Positions 17,402-25,859 of a stretch of 64,000 bases of DNA are shown here, piece by piece. The stretch comes from Streptomyces sp. CB00316 (GTDB taxonomy: Bacteria > Actinomycetota > Actinomycetes > Streptomycetales > Streptomycetaceae). Location of the stretch: positions 186,001 to 250,000 of the forward strand of contig NZ_LIXI01000004.1 in NCBI RefSeq assembly GCF_001905595.1, given 5' to 3'. The notes beneath the pieces were generated by a model. That model did not search any database. It worked only from the letters and a program-made list of their open reading frames with translations, and was not told where the DNA came from. Position 1 is the first letter of the stretch. Each line of letters begins with the position of its first letter. A program made the position numbers and the translations under genes.

Positions 17402-19870
17402 TCAGGCTCCGAAGCGCCGGCCCACCAGACGCCAGCTGCACTCCAGTAGCGCGGCCGCCGCCGCCGCGATGCCGACCGCCGTCCACGGCATCGTCGTGCC
17501 CACCAGCTTCAGGGCGAAGAAGTCCTGGAGCCACGGCACCACGAGCACGATGAGGAAGCCGAGCCCCATCGCCGCCACCAGGCCGATGCGCCACCAGGTG
17601 TACGGGCGGGCGATGATCGCCAGGACCCACATCGAGGTCAGGAACAGCGTCAGCGTCGCCGCGCTCGTCTCGGCCTCCAGGGCGCCCGGCCCGGAGTAGT
17701 GGTGGCGGGCCACCAGGTAGGTGGTGAAGGTGGCCGTGGCCGCGATGACGCCCGAGGGGATCGCGTACCGCATGACCCGGCGTACGAAGTGGGGCTGGGC
17801 GCGCTCCTTGTTCGGCGCGAGGGCCAGGAAGAACGCGGGGACGCCGATGGTCAGCGTGGACAGCAGCGTCAGGTGCCTCGGCAGGAACGGGTACTCCACC
17901 TGGGTGCAGACCACCAGGATCGCCAGCAGCACCGAGTAGACCGTCTTGGTGAGGAAGAGGGTCGCGACGCGGGTGATGTTGCCGATCACCCGGCGGCCCT
18001 CGGCGACGACCGACGGCAGCGTCGCGAAGCTGTTGTTCAGCAGCACGATCTGCGCCACGGCCCGCGTCGCCTCGGAGCCGGAGCCCATCGAGACCCCGAT
18101 GTCGGCGTCCTTGAGCGCCAGGACGTCGTTGACGCCGTCGCCCGTCATCGCGACCGTGTGGCCGCGCGACTGGAGGGCCGCCACCATGTCCCGCTTCTGC
18201 TGCGGGGTGACCCGGCCGAAGACCGCGTTCTGTTCCATGGCCGTGGCCATGTCGTCCGGGTCGGCGGGCATCTTGCGGGCGTCGAGGGTGTTCTCGGCGC
18301 CCGCGAGGCCCAGCTTCCCGGCGACCGCGCCGACGGAGACCGCGTTGTCGCCGGAGATGACCTTGGTGGCCACGTTCTGCTGGGCGAAGTACTTCAGGGT
18401 CTCCGCCGCGTCCGGTCGCAGCCGCTGCTCCAGGACGACCAGGGCGGTGGGTGTGGCACCCTCGGCCGCGTCCGGGGCTTCGAGTCCGCCCCGTACGCGG
18501 GCCAGCAGCAGCACCCGCAGGCCCTGCTCGTTGAGGTGCTCGATCTCGGTGAGGGTCGCGTCGCCGTCGGGGAGCAGGACGTCGGGGGCGCCGAGCAGCC
18601 AGGCGGAGCGGGTCCCGTCGGTCTCGGTGAACGCCGCGCCGCTGTACTTGCGGGCCGAGGAGAACGGCATCGCGTCGGTGACCGCCCAGCCGTCCTCGTC
18701 GCCCGCCGGGTACGCGTCGATGATGGCCTGGAGGCTGGCGTTGGGGCGGGGGTCGGAGGAGCCGAGGGAGCGCAGCACCTGGTGGACGTAGGCCTCGTCG
18801 CTCCCGTTGAGCGGCCGGACCTCCGTGATGTCCATGCCGCCCTCGGTGAGGGTGCCGGTCTTGTCCAGGCAGACCACGTCGACCCGGGCGAGCCCCTCGA
18901 TGGCGGGCAGCTCCTGGACCAGGCACTGCTTGCGGCCCAGGCGTACGACGCCGATGGCGAAGGCCACCGAGGTCAGCAGGACCAGGCCCTCGGGGATCAT
19001 CGGGACGATGCCGCCGACGGTCCGGGCGACGGAGTCCTTGAAGTTGTTGTCCTTCACGACGAGCTGGCTGATGATCAGCCCGATCGCCGTCGGGACCATC
19101 ATCCAGGTGACGTACTTCAGGATCGTGCTGATGCCGCTGCGCAGCTCCGAGTGGACGAGCGTGAAGCGCGACGCCTCCTCGGCGAGCTGGGCGGCGTACG
19201 CCTCACGCCCCACCTTGGTCGCGGTGAACGCCCCGCCACCCGCGACGACGAAGCTGCCGGACATCACCGGGTCGCCCGGCTTCTTGAGGACCGGGTCGGC
19301 CTCGCCGGTCAGCAGGGACTCGTCGACCTCCAGGCCGTCGGTCTCGGCGACCGTGCCGTCCACGACCACCTTGTCGCCCGGGCCCAGCTCCACCACGTCC
19401 CCGAGGACGATCTCGTGGGTGGAGATCTCGGCGGCGACCCCGTCACGCCGTACGGTCGGCTTCGCCTCGCCGATCACCGCGAGGCTGTCCAGGGTCTTCT
19501 TGGCCCGCCACTCCTGGATGATGCCGATCCCCGTGTTGGCGACGATCACGAAGCCGAAGAGGCTGTCCTGGATCGGCGCCACGAACAGCATGATCACCCA
19601 GAGCACGCCGATGATCAGGTTGAACCGGGTGAAGACGTTGGCGCGGACGATCTCGGTGACCGAGCGCGAGGACCGCACGGGCACGTCGTTGACCTCGCCC
19701 CGCGCCACCCGCTCGGCGACCTCGGCGGTGGTGAGGCCGGTGGCGTCGTGAGCCGAGGGTGGCAGGTCCACGGGATGCACGGGGTCGAGTTCCGCCCCCG
19801 CGTCGATCATGGCCGGCCGGGAGGGTCCGGGGGTCTGCTCCCCGGAGGAATCGAGTGCCCGCTGCGTCAT
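17402..19870 (-). CDS. P-type ATPase, CtpE-like cation pump
   Basis: An 822-aa membrane pump coupling ATP hydrolysis to cation transport. Domains in order: N-terminal cytosolic tail with GLTTAEVAERVARGEVN; TM1-2; actuator domain with LTGEADPV (the TGES-like motif); TM3-4 with the PEGLV motif (IPEGLVLLTSVAFAIG); phosphorylation motif DKTGTLTE near residue 340; the hinge TGDGVNDVLALKDADIGVSMG; then six further C-terminal helices. The PEGL in TM4 and overall length resemble mycobacterial CtpE, which is linked to calcium; the ion here is an inference. TACCGT ends 7 nt before the ATG, so the message is probably leaderless. Confidence 0.9.
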   Translation of the reverse strand: MTQRALDSSGEQTPGPSRPAMIDAGAELDPVHPVDLPPSAHDATGLTTAEVAERVARGEVNDVPVRSSRSVTEIVRANVFTRFNLIIGVLWVIMLFVAPIQDSLFGFVIVANTGIGIIQEWRAKKTLDSLAVIGEAKPTVRRDGVAAEISTHEIVLGDVVELGPGDKVVVDGTVAETDGLEVDESLLTGEADPVLKKPGDPVMSGSFVVAGGGAFTATKVGREAYAAQLAEEASRFTLVHSELRSGISTILKYVTWMMVPTAIGLIISQLVVKDNNFKDSVARTVGGIVPMIPEGLVLLTSVAFAIGVVRLGRKQCLVQELPAIEGLARVDVVCLDKTGTLTEGGMDITEVRPLNGSDEAYVHQVLRSLGSSDPRPNASLQAIIDAYPAGDEDGWAVTDAMPFSSARKYSGAAFTETDGTRSAWLLGAPDVLLPDGDATLTEIEHLNEQGLRVLLLARVRGGLEAPDAAEGATPTALVVLEQRLRPDAAETLKYFAQQNVATKVISGDNAVSVGAVAGKLGLAGAENTLDARKMPADPDDMATAMEQNAVFGRVTPQQKRDMVAALQSRGHTVAMTGDGVNDVLALKDADIGVSMGSGSEATRAVAQIVLLNNSFATLPSVVAEGRRVIGNITRVATLFLTKTVYSVLLAILVVCTQVEYPFLPRHLTLLSTLTIGVPAFFLALAPNKERAQPHFVRRVMRYAIPSGVIAATATFTTYLVARHHYSGPGALEAETSAATLTLFLTSMWVLAIIARPYTWWRIGLVAAMGLGFLIVLVVPWLQDFFALKLVGTTMPWTAVGIAAAAAALLECSWRLVGRRFGA

Positions 19871-20021
19871 GGGTTAGACGGTACGGGCGTGAGGTACGGA
19901 TCACCCGCCGGGGGGTCGAAGATCCGACCTGGGGAGGAGCAAGTCGGCCCCGTGGTCGTACCGGGGCGGCGAGGTCCCCGTACGGAAGGGCTCGGGTATC
20001 TGGCGCCGGTACGGGAGGACG

Positions 20022-20339
20022 TCAGCTCTCTCGTCCCCGTACGTGCGGACTGACGTCCGCCGCCCCGGCCGCGGCGGCGTCCTCGGCCTCCGCCTGGGCC
20101 GCATGCCGTTTGAGGGCGGCGTCACGCCCGCGGACGTACCAGATGCCGATCAGCCCGAGTCCGGCTCCGGCCAGCGGGGTCCACACCCACCAGGTGTGCC
20201 CGCGGTCGGCGAACCAGCCGTAGAAGGGGAGCTGGGCGAGGAAGAGGACGAACCAGAGGATCGTGCCGCCGACGACGGTGGAGACGACGGGGCCCTCCAG
20301 GGCCTCGGGCGCCTCGTGCTTCGGTGTCCACTTCTCCAT
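20022..20339 (-). CDS. DUF2530 membrane protein
   Basis: A 105-aa protein with two hydrophobic helices (VVSTVVGGTILWFVLFLAQLPF and HTWWVWTPLAGAGLGLIGIWYV), then a basic and Ala-rich tail. This is the DUF2530 pattern known from actinomycetes. I start at the ATG at 20339 (MEKWTPKHEAPEALEGP), because TACACT lies 6 nt before it on the minus strand, fitting a leaderless gene. It is divergent from the purine permease gene. Function unknown. Confidence 0.8.
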   Translation of the reverse strand: MEKWTPKHEAPEALEGPVVSTVVGGTILWFVLFLAQLPFYGWFADRGHTWWVWTPLAGAGLGLIGIWYVRGRDAALKRHAAQAEAEDAAAAGAADVSPHVRGRES

Positions 20340-20429
20340 GAGTTCAGTGTATGGGCCCACCCGAACGGGGGTGCGCCGGCCGGTGGAGCCGAGGCGCCGC
20401 GCGGGTCTACGCGCGGAGATAGCGATCTT

Positions 20430-20549
20430 CGCCTTATGTATTCATACTGAATCTGCTTTGGGCTGGCTCGATTTGTTCGTCTGAACATCCAGTTTCGATC
20501 GCCTCTCGCCCTTTTGCCCCCACTCCTCTACGTACGACTGAGGTCACCC
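20430..20549 (+). promoter_or_regulatory. AT-rich promoter region of the purine permease
   Basis: The stretch 20430-20500 is markedly richer in A/T than its surroundings. It contains TATG-TATT-CATA (20435-20446), a small inverted repeat, beside the -10-like CATACT. I infer the permease promoter here. No purine riboswitch core was recognised. GAGGTC 7 nt before the ATG is the ribosome site. Confidence 0.4.
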
Positions 20550-22004
20550 ATGCCCCCCTCGGCCACCGCTCCGGTCGACTCCCCGCAGCCCTCGGCACCG
20601 CAGCCCACCGGCGGCGTGGACCGGTTCTTCAAGATCTCCGAGCGGGGATCGACCGTCGGGCGCGAACTCCGCGGCGGGTTCGCCACGTTCTTCGCGATGG
20701 CGTACATCATCGTGCTCAACCCGATCATCCTGGGCAGCGCGAAGGACATGTACGGCAACCAGCTCGACAACGGTCAGCTGGTGACCGCCACCGTGCTCTC
20801 CGCCGCCTTCTCCACGCTCCTGATGGGCGTCATCGGCAACGTGCCGATCGCGCTCGCCGCCGGGCTGGGCGTCAACACGGTCGTGGCCCTCCAGCTCGCC
20901 CCCCGGATGAGCTGGCCGGACGCGATGGGCATGGTCGTCCTCGCGGGCATCGTGGTCATGCTGCTGGTCGCGACCGGGCTGCGGGAACGCGTGATGAGCG
21001 CCGTACCGCGCTCGCTCCGCAAGGGCATCGCGATCGGCATCGGCCTCTTCATCCTGCTGATCGGCCTGGTCGACTCCGGCTTCGTCTCGCGCATACCGGA
21101 CGCCGCCCTCACCACCGTCCCGCTCCAGCTCGGCGGCGACGGCCACCTCACCGGCTGGCCGATCCTCGTCTTCGCGCTCGGCGCGTTGCTCACGCTCGCG
21201 CTGATCGTGCGCAAGGTGCCCGGCGCGATCCTGATCTCGATCATCGCCATGACGGCCCTGGCCCTGGTCATCGACGCGGTGGCCGGCCTGCCCGAGGGTG
21301 CCTGGGGCCTGACGACGCCGTCGTGGCCGGGCAATCCGGTCTCGGCGCCGGACTTCGGGCTGCTGGGTGAGGTCAGCCTCTTCGGCGGCTTCGGCAAGGT
21401 CGGTTATCTGACCGGCGTCCTCTTCGTCTTCACCGTGCTGCTGTCCTGCTTCTTCGACGCGATGGGCACCATCCTGGGCGTCGGCGACGAGGCCGAGCTG
21501 ATGGACGAGAACGGCAACTTCCCCGGCATCAACAAGGTGCTGTTCGTGGACGGCATCGCGGTCGCCGCGGGCGGTGCGAGCTCCTCCTCCGCCACGACCT
21601 GCTTCGTGGAGTCCACCGCGGGCGTCGGAGAGGGCGCCCGCACCGGACTGGCGAGCGTGGTGACCGGTCTGCTCTTCTCGGTGGCGCTGTTCCTCACACC
21701 GCTGGCGACCATGGTCCCGTCGCAGGCGGCCACGCCCGCCCTGCTGGCGGTCGGCTTCCTGATCATCGCGGGGTCCGTACAGGACATCGACTGGAGCGAC
21801 TACACGCTCGCGGTCCCGGCGTTCCTGGCGATGGTGATGATGCCCTTCACGTACTCGATCACCAACGGCATCGGCATCGGCTTCATCGCCTTCTCCGTGC
21901 TGCGTCTGGCGGCGGGCCGGGGCCGTGAGGTCCCGATCGCGATGTACGTCGTGTCGGCGGTCTTCGTCTTCTACTACGCGATGCCGGCGCTCGGCCTCAC
22001 GTGA
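20550..22004 (+). CDS. NCS2 family purine permease (AdeP/PbuG-like)
   Basis: A 484-aa inner-membrane nucleobase transporter of the NCS2/AzgA branch. It begins with the typical VDRFFKISERGSTVGRELRGG FATFFAMAYIIVLNP and has about 12-14 hydrophobic segments. Family signatures are NVPIALAAGLGVN, LSCFFDAMGTILGVGDEAEL (acidic substrate-site helix) and GGASSSSATTCFVESTAGVGEGARTG. This points to uptake of adenine, guanine or hypoxanthine with protons. The ATG at 20550 is chosen over 20514 for its GAGGTC ribosome site. Its 3' end overlaps the convergent RHH gene by 8 bp. Confidence 0.92.
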   Translation: MPPSATAPVDSPQPSAPQPTGGVDRFFKISERGSTVGRELRGGFATFFAMAYIIVLNPIILGSAKDMYGNQLDNGQLVTATVLSAAFSTLLMGVIGNVPIALAAGLGVNTVVALQLAPRMSWPDAMGMVVLAGIVVMLLVATGLRERVMSAVPRSLRKGIAIGIGLFILLIGLVDSGFVSRIPDAALTTVPLQLGGDGHLTGWPILVFALGALLTLALIVRKVPGAILISIIAMTALALVIDAVAGLPEGAWGLTTPSWPGNPVSAPDFGLLGEVSLFGGFGKVGYLTGVLFVFTVLLSCFFDAMGTILGVGDEAELMDENGNFPGINKVLFVDGIAVAAGGASSSSATTCFVESTAGVGEGARTGLASVVTGLLFSVALFLTPLATMVPSQAATPALLAVGFLIIAGSVQDIDWSDYTLAVPAFLAMVMMPFTYSITNGIGIGFIAFSVLRLAAGRGREVPIAMYVVSAVFVFYYAMPALGLT

Positions 22005-22266
22005 CCGGAGGCGTCACGCTCCTCCTGGGGTCGACCGGAGGCGTCACGCCTCCCCTGACGTCGATCGGGGGCGTCACGCCTTCCCCGGAGTCGCCGTAGA
22101 ACTTCTCCGTCTCGTCGACGGCCGCCTTGAAGCGCTCGTCGAAGTCGTCGCGAATGAGCGTCCGGACCACATAGTCCTGGACGCTCATTCCGCGTTTGGC
22201 GGCGTGCTGCCGGAGCCGGTCGAGCAGCTCACCGTCTATCCGCAGGCTGAGCACTGTCGATCCCAT
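21997..22266 (-). CDS. ribbon-helix-helix protein with repeat tail
   Basis: An 89-aa protein. Residues 1-40 (STVLSLRIDGELLDRLRQHA, then KRGMSVQDYVVRTLI) look like a ribbon-helix-helix DNA-binding domain of the Arc/CopG kind, as in antitoxins or small repressors. The last 27 residues are three versions of a 10-residue unit (GVTPPIDVRG, GVTPPVDPRR, SVTPPVT) encoded by a 30-bp tandem repeat. No toxin-like gene is adjacent. It overlaps the permease stop by 8 bp. Confidence 0.7.
   Translation of the reverse strand: MGSTVLSLRIDGELLDRLRQHAAKRGMSVQDYVVRTLIRDDFDERFKAAVDETEKFYGDSGEGVTPPIDVRGGVTPPVDPRRSVTPPVT
22003..22092. repeat. 30-bp tandem repeat, three copies
   Basis: Copies at 22003-22032, 22033-22062 and 22063-22092, each starting ga(c/t)cgg(a/g)ggcgtcacgc. 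The array begins inside the permease stop codon and encodes the C-terminal 10-residue repeats of the RHH protein on the opposite strand. Unit length is a multiple of three, so copy changes keep the frame. Confidence 0.9.
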
Positions 22267-22398
22267 ACCGAGCAGGGTCGCCGCCCGGGGGCGCTTTTCG
22301 CGTCACTTTCCGCTTCCGCCTCACTCGTTCGGGTGATCCGTTTCTCGCGCGTACCATCGAGTGGTATTTAGTCTGGGTAATGAGTTACGCTAACAAAC

Positions 22399-22839
22399 AT
22401 GCCTGACCTGATCCACGACGGCGACAGTGCCGCCGCCGTGAGCTCCCTCCGCTCAGCCGTGATGCTGCTGGGCCGGCGCCTGAAGCACCAGCGCGTCGAC
22501 GAATCGCTGAGCCCGACCGAGATGTCGGTGCTCGGCACCCTTGCCCGCTGCGGCTCGGCCACCCCCGGCGAGCTGGCCCGCAAGGAGCACGTGCAGCCCC
22601 CGTCGATGACCCGCATCGTCGCGCTGCTGGAAGCGAAGGGACTCGTCAGGCTGGAACCGCACCCCGATGACCGTCGGCAGAAGATGGTCAGCCAGACCGA
22701 GCAGGCCGAGGCCATGCTCGCGGAGAGCCGCACCAAGCGGAACGCCTGGCTGGCCCAGCTCGCCGAGGGTCTGGACGAGGACGAGTGGGAGACGCTGCGG
22801 GCCGCCGCGCCCGTGCTGGAGAAGCTCGCCCACCTGTGA
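22399..22839 (+). CDS. MarR family transcriptional regulator
   Basis: A 146-aa winged-helix repressor. The central part is typical MarR: LSPTEMSVLGTLARCGSATPGELARKE (helix-turn-helix), VQPPSMTRIVALLEAKGLVR (recognition helix), then the wing PHPDDRRQKMVS. Helices at both ends would make the dimer. TACGCT lies 7 nt before the ATG and overlaps a GTTA-N3-TAAC palindrome, suggesting self-regulation of a leaderless transcript. The MFS exporter gene 172 bp downstream on the same strand is the likely target. Confidence 0.88.
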   Translation: MPDLIHDGDSAAAVSSLRSAVMLLGRRLKHQRVDESLSPTEMSVLGTLARCGSATPGELARKEHVQPPSMTRIVALLEAKGLVRLEPHPDDRRQKMVSQTEQAEAMLAESRTKRNAWLAQLAEGLDEDEWETLRAAAPVLEKLAHL

Positions 22840-23011
22840 CCCCGCGGGCGCCACGGCGTGACGCCTGCCCCGTACCGGATGGGACAACCGGTCCGGGGCA
22901 GACGATCAGCCGGGCCCGGCACTCCGCCGGCCCGGACGATCAACGCCGGAGCGCCCGTCGTCACGTCCTCGTCGGACCGCACGCCGCAGACGTATGAGGA
23001 GATGAACCCTT

Positions 23012-24346
23012 TTGAGTACGGGATCCGGAGCAGACTCCGCCCCCGCACCGACTTCCACCCACGAGAGCAAGACCGGCGGGACCTTCTCGTCGCTGAAGAT
23101 CCGTAACTACCGCCTGTTCGCCACGGGCGCCGTGATCTCCAACACCGGTACCTGGATGTCCCGCATCACGCAGGACTGGCTCGTCCTGAGCCTGACGGGT
23201 TCCGCGACGGCCGTAGGCATCACCACGGCCCTCCAGTTCCTTCCCATGCTGCTCTTCGGCCTGTACGGCGGCGTCATCGCCGACCGCCTCCCGAAGCGCC
23301 AGATCCTGCTCGTCAGTCAGGCCATGCTCGGCCTGTGCGGTATCGCGCTGGCCGTCCTGACCCTCTCCGGCGTCGTCGAGGTCTGGCACGTCTATCTGGT
23401 CGCCTTCCTCCTCGGCATGGTGACCGTCGTCGACAACCCGGCCCGCCAGTCGTTCGTCTCCGAGATGGTCGGCCCCGCGCAGCTGCGCAACGCCGTCAGC
23501 CTGAACTCGGCGAACTTCCAGTCCGCCCGGCTCATCGGCCCCGCCGTCGCGGGTGTCCTGATCACCACGGTCGGCAGCGGCTGGGCGTTCCTGCTCAACG
23601 GCCTCTCCTTCCTGGCCCCGCTCATCGGCCTGCTGATGATGCGGACGAGCGAACTCCACGCCTCGGTGCGGGTCCGCCGCGCCAAGGGCCAGCTGCGCGA
23701 GGGACTGACGTACGTCCGTGGCCGCCCCGAGCTGATCTGGCCGATCGTCCTGGTCGGCTTCGTCGGCACGTTCGGCTTCAACTTCCCGATCTGGCTCACC
23801 GCCTTCGCCGACGGCGTCTTCGACGGCGGCGCGGGGATGTACTCGTTCTTCAACATCCTGATGGCCGCCGGTTCGCTGGCCGGCGCGCTGCTCTCGGCCC
23901 GCCGCCGCTCCACGCGGCTGCGGATGCTGGTGGCGGCGGGCACGGCGTTCGGGCTGCTGGAGATCGCCGCCTCGCTCTCCCCGAACGTCTGGCTGTTCTC
24001 GATCCTGCTGGTCCCGATCGGCATGCTCGGCCTGACGACGAACATCACCGCGAACACGAGCGTCCAGATGGCCGCCGACCCCGAGATGCGGGGCCGCGTG
24101 ATGAGCCTGTACATGATGGTCTTCGCCGGGGGTACGCCGGTGGGCGCCCCGATCGTCGGCTGGATCAGCGACACGTACGGCGCCCGCGTCGGCTTCGCGT
24201 CCGGCGGCGCGATCTCGGTGATCGCCGCCCTGGCCGTCGGCTTCGCCCTCGCCCGCGTCGGCGGCCTCCGCCTGAAGGTCGACCTCCGCCCGGGCCGCCC
24301 GCACGTCCGCTTCGTACCGCGCGAGCAGCTGGCGACGGCGGCGTAG
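23012..24346 (+). CDS. MFS exporter (EntS-like)
   Basis: A 444-aa drug/siderophore-type MFS carrier. Features: N-terminal FSSLKIRNYRLFATGAVISN, TGTWMSRITQDWLVLSLTGS, loop 2-3 YGGVIADRLPKRQILL, a helix with VDNPARQSFVSEMVG, and the C-terminal half with NTSVQMAADPEMRGRVMSLY. These fit the EntS/MFS_3 group. Translation starts at a TTG (23012) preceded by GAGGAG 9 nt upstream. It follows a MarR gene in the same direction and ends at a strong terminator, so a MarR-controlled efflux unit is likely; substrate unknown. Confidence 0.88.
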   Translation: MSTGSGADSAPAPTSTHESKTGGTFSSLKIRNYRLFATGAVISNTGTWMSRITQDWLVLSLTGSATAVGITTALQFLPMLLFGLYGGVIADRLPKRQILLVSQAMLGLCGIALAVLTLSGVVEVWHVYLVAFLLGMVTVVDNPARQSFVSEMVGPAQLRNAVSLNSANFQSARLIGPAVAGVLITTVGSGWAFLLNGLSFLAPLIGLLMMRTSELHASVRVRRAKGQLREGLTYVRGRPELIWPIVLVGFVGTFGFNFPIWLTAFADGVFDGGAGMYSFFNILMAAGSLAGALLSARRRSTRLRMLVAAGTAFGLLEIAASLSPNVWLFSILLVPIGMLGLTTNITANTSVQMAADPEMRGRVMSLYMMVFAGGTPVGAPIVGWISDTYGARVGFASGGAISVIAALAVGFALARVGGLRLKVDLRPGRPHVRFVPREQLATAA

Positions 24347-24355
24347 AGGCACGCG

Positions 24356-24396
24356 GAACCGCCCTCCTCCCGGAGAGATCGGGAGGAGGGCGGTTC
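24356..24396 (+). terminator. terminator after the MFS exporter
   Basis: A perfect 16-bp stem (gaaccgccctcctccc / gggaggagggcggttc, extendable by one pair) with a short loop, 10 bp after the stop codon. Confidence 0.85.
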
Positions 24397-24411
24397 TCGC
24401 GTTGTGCGGGG

Positions 24412-24560
24412 TCAGTCGCGGGGGAAGGCGTCGGTCTTCAGGACCAGGTCGATGGAGGCGTCGGTGAGATCGACGTCGAGGCCGAAGTCGACGACCAGCT
24501 TCTTGTGGTAACCGCCGTCCAGCCGTTGCCTTCGCCGAAGTCGACGCGTACGTCCGAGAG
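24412..24560 (-). pseudogene. possible C-terminal gene remnant
   Basis: The minus strand reads RLDGGYHKKLVVDFGLDVDL, then TDASIDLVLKTDAFPRD and a stop. It is preceded in another frame by DRLLSDVRVDFGEGNGW. The two pieces look like one decayed reading frame broken by a frameshift near 24515. I do not recognise the family and no start codon is available, so this is weak evidence of a degraded gene between the MFS terminator and the DMT transporter. Confidence 0.3.
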
Positions 24561-24630
24561 CAACCGGTCCTGTGCGGGCAGCCGCTTAGGACAACGATAG
24601 GCCCGGCCATCCGGACACGCCCGGACTTGC

Positions 24631-25704
24631 CTACGCCGGCCCGGGCCCGGGAGGTGGTACGGGCCTGGGCGCGGGCCCGGTGGGTGGTGCGGTTAGGCTC
24701 GAAGGGTGGATCCCAAGACCCGAAACCGCATCATGGCGGCCGTGCTCGTGCTCATGTTCCTCGTCGTCGCCGTGGCGGCCGCCTTCGGCGGCTGAGGCGG
24801 GCGGCGCGCCGGGTGCCGTGGGCGTGCCCGGCGTGGTGGGCGGCGCCCCCTCGCCGCGCTGAGCCAGCACCACCGCGCCGACCACCCCCGCCGCGCCCAG
24901 GAGCTGGAGCGGCCCCAGGGTCTGCCCCATGAAGAGGTAGCCCAGGACCGTGGCGCACAGGGGCGAGGCGAACGACAGGAACGAGGCGGCGAGGGCCGGC
25001 AGCCGCGCTATGCCGTTGAACCACACGACGTACGCGAGCAGCGCCCCGATGATGCCCAGGTAGGCGAAGCCGCCGACGTTGGTCCAGGTCAGGCGTTCCG
25101 GGAGCGGTTCGCCGAGCAGGGTGACGGGAAGCAGGACCAGGCCGCCGACGGTGAGCTGCCAGCCGGTGAAGGCCAGCAGCGAGACCCCTTCGGGGCGTCC
25201 CCAGCGCTTGGTCAGCACGATGCCCGTCGCCATGCACGCGGCCCCCAGGAGCCCCGCGAGCACGCCGACGCCGTCCAGGTCTGCCTGCGGCTGGAGGACC
25301 AGCAGCGCGACCCCGGCGGCGGCGAGTGCGCAGGCGCCGATGTGCAGGAGGCGTATGCGGGCGCCGAGCAGAAGAGAGCCGAGGAGCAGCACGATCATCG
25401 GCTGGACGGTCATCACGAGGGCGGCGACCCCGCCCGGCAGGTGGTAGGCGGCGAGGAAGAGGAAGTAGAAGAAGGCGCCGATGTTCAGGACGCCGAGCAC
25501 GGTCGCCCGCACCCACCAGATGCCCCGGGGCAGGACGCGGGTCAGCAGGAGCAGGATCAGCCCGGCGGGCAGGGCGCGCAGGGTGGAGGCGAGCAGGGGC
25601 CGGTCGGGCGGCAGGAACTCGGTGGTGACCAGGTAGGTGGAGCCCCAGACGGCGGGGGCGAGGGCGGTGAGGAGGGAGATCCTGACCAGGCGTCGGTCGG
25701 TCAC
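24631..25704 (-). CDS. EamA/DMT family transporter (module 1)
   Basis: A 357-aa drug/metabolite exporter with ten hydrophobic helices in two EamA repeats. It starts VTDRRLVRISLLTALAPAVWG and includes STYLVTTEFLPPDRPLLAS and LTKRWGRPEGVSLLAFTGWQ. I use the GTG at 25704, with CAGGAG 7 nt upstream, rather than 25737. After the last helix the chain continues for about 65 residues of Gly/Pro and His/Glu-rich sequence (GDDEEHEHEHGRHD), which is antisense to a small peptide gene and looks like accidental read-through. It is divergent from a MarR gene, with palindromic boxes between them. Confidence 0.85.
   Translation of the reverse strand: MTDRRLVRISLLTALAPAVWGSTYLVTTEFLPPDRPLLASTLRALPAGLILLLLTRVLPRGIWWVRATVLGVLNIGAFFYFLFLAAYHLPGGVAALVMTVQPMIVLLLGSLLLGARIRLLHIGACALAAAGVALLVLQPQADLDGVGVLAGLLGAACMATGIVLTKRWGRPEGVSLLAFTGWQLTVGGLVLLPVTLLGEPLPERLTWTNVGGFAYLGIIGALLAYVVWFNGIARLPALAASFLSFASPLCATVLGYLFMGQTLGPLQLLGAAGVVGAVVLAQRGEGAPPTTPGTPTAPGAPPASAAEGGRHGDDEEHEHEHGRHDAVSGLGIHPSSLTAPPTGPAPRPVPPPGPGPA
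24706..24795 (+). CDS. 29-aa membrane peptide
   Basis: GTG-started ORF: VDPKTRNRIMAAVLVLMFLV followed by VAVAAAFGG, one basic head and one membrane helix. TAGGCT ends 6 nt before the GTG, the standard layout for a leaderless actinomycete gene. Peptides of this appearance are, as I recall, conserved in Streptomyces. It lies entirely inside, and antisense to, the 3' end of the DMT transporter gene. Function unknown. Confidence 0.5.
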   Translation: MDPKTRNRIMAAVLVLMFLVVAVAAAFGG

Positions 25705-25736
25705 GGTGGGCTCCTGGGGCGCGGGGCGGAGAATCA

Positions 25737-25748
25737 TTCGACGTCGAA
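25737..25748. promoter_or_regulatory. operator box 1 of the DMT/MarR module 1
   Basis: Perfect 12-bp palindrome TTCGACGTCGAA, 33 bp upstream of the DMT start. A near copy, TTCGACGTGGAA, occurs on the MarR side. Likely binding site of the divergent MarR protein; not proven. Confidence 0.55.
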
Positions 25749-25801
25749 ATATCTCCCGTGGAACGGAAAAATAGGGCAGGGAGTAGGCTTACGTCAAACA
25801 G

Positions 25802-25813
25802 TTCGACGTGGAA
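25802..25813. promoter_or_regulatory. operator box 2 of the DMT/MarR module 1
   Basis: TTCGACGTGGAA, one mismatch from the palindrome at 25737-25748, 47 bp upstream of the MarR start. Two boxes 65 bp apart would allow one repressor to cover both divergent promoters. Confidence 0.5.
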
Positions 25814-25859
25814 GTGACCGGTGCGGGCGTGGCCGGGCGATGGACAAGGTGGGGCGCGT

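Noticed and set aside
20400..20549. Purine riboswitch upstream of the NCS2 permease
   Set aside because: The leader lacks the paired three-way-junction core and conserved loop bases; only an AT-rich promoter is visible.
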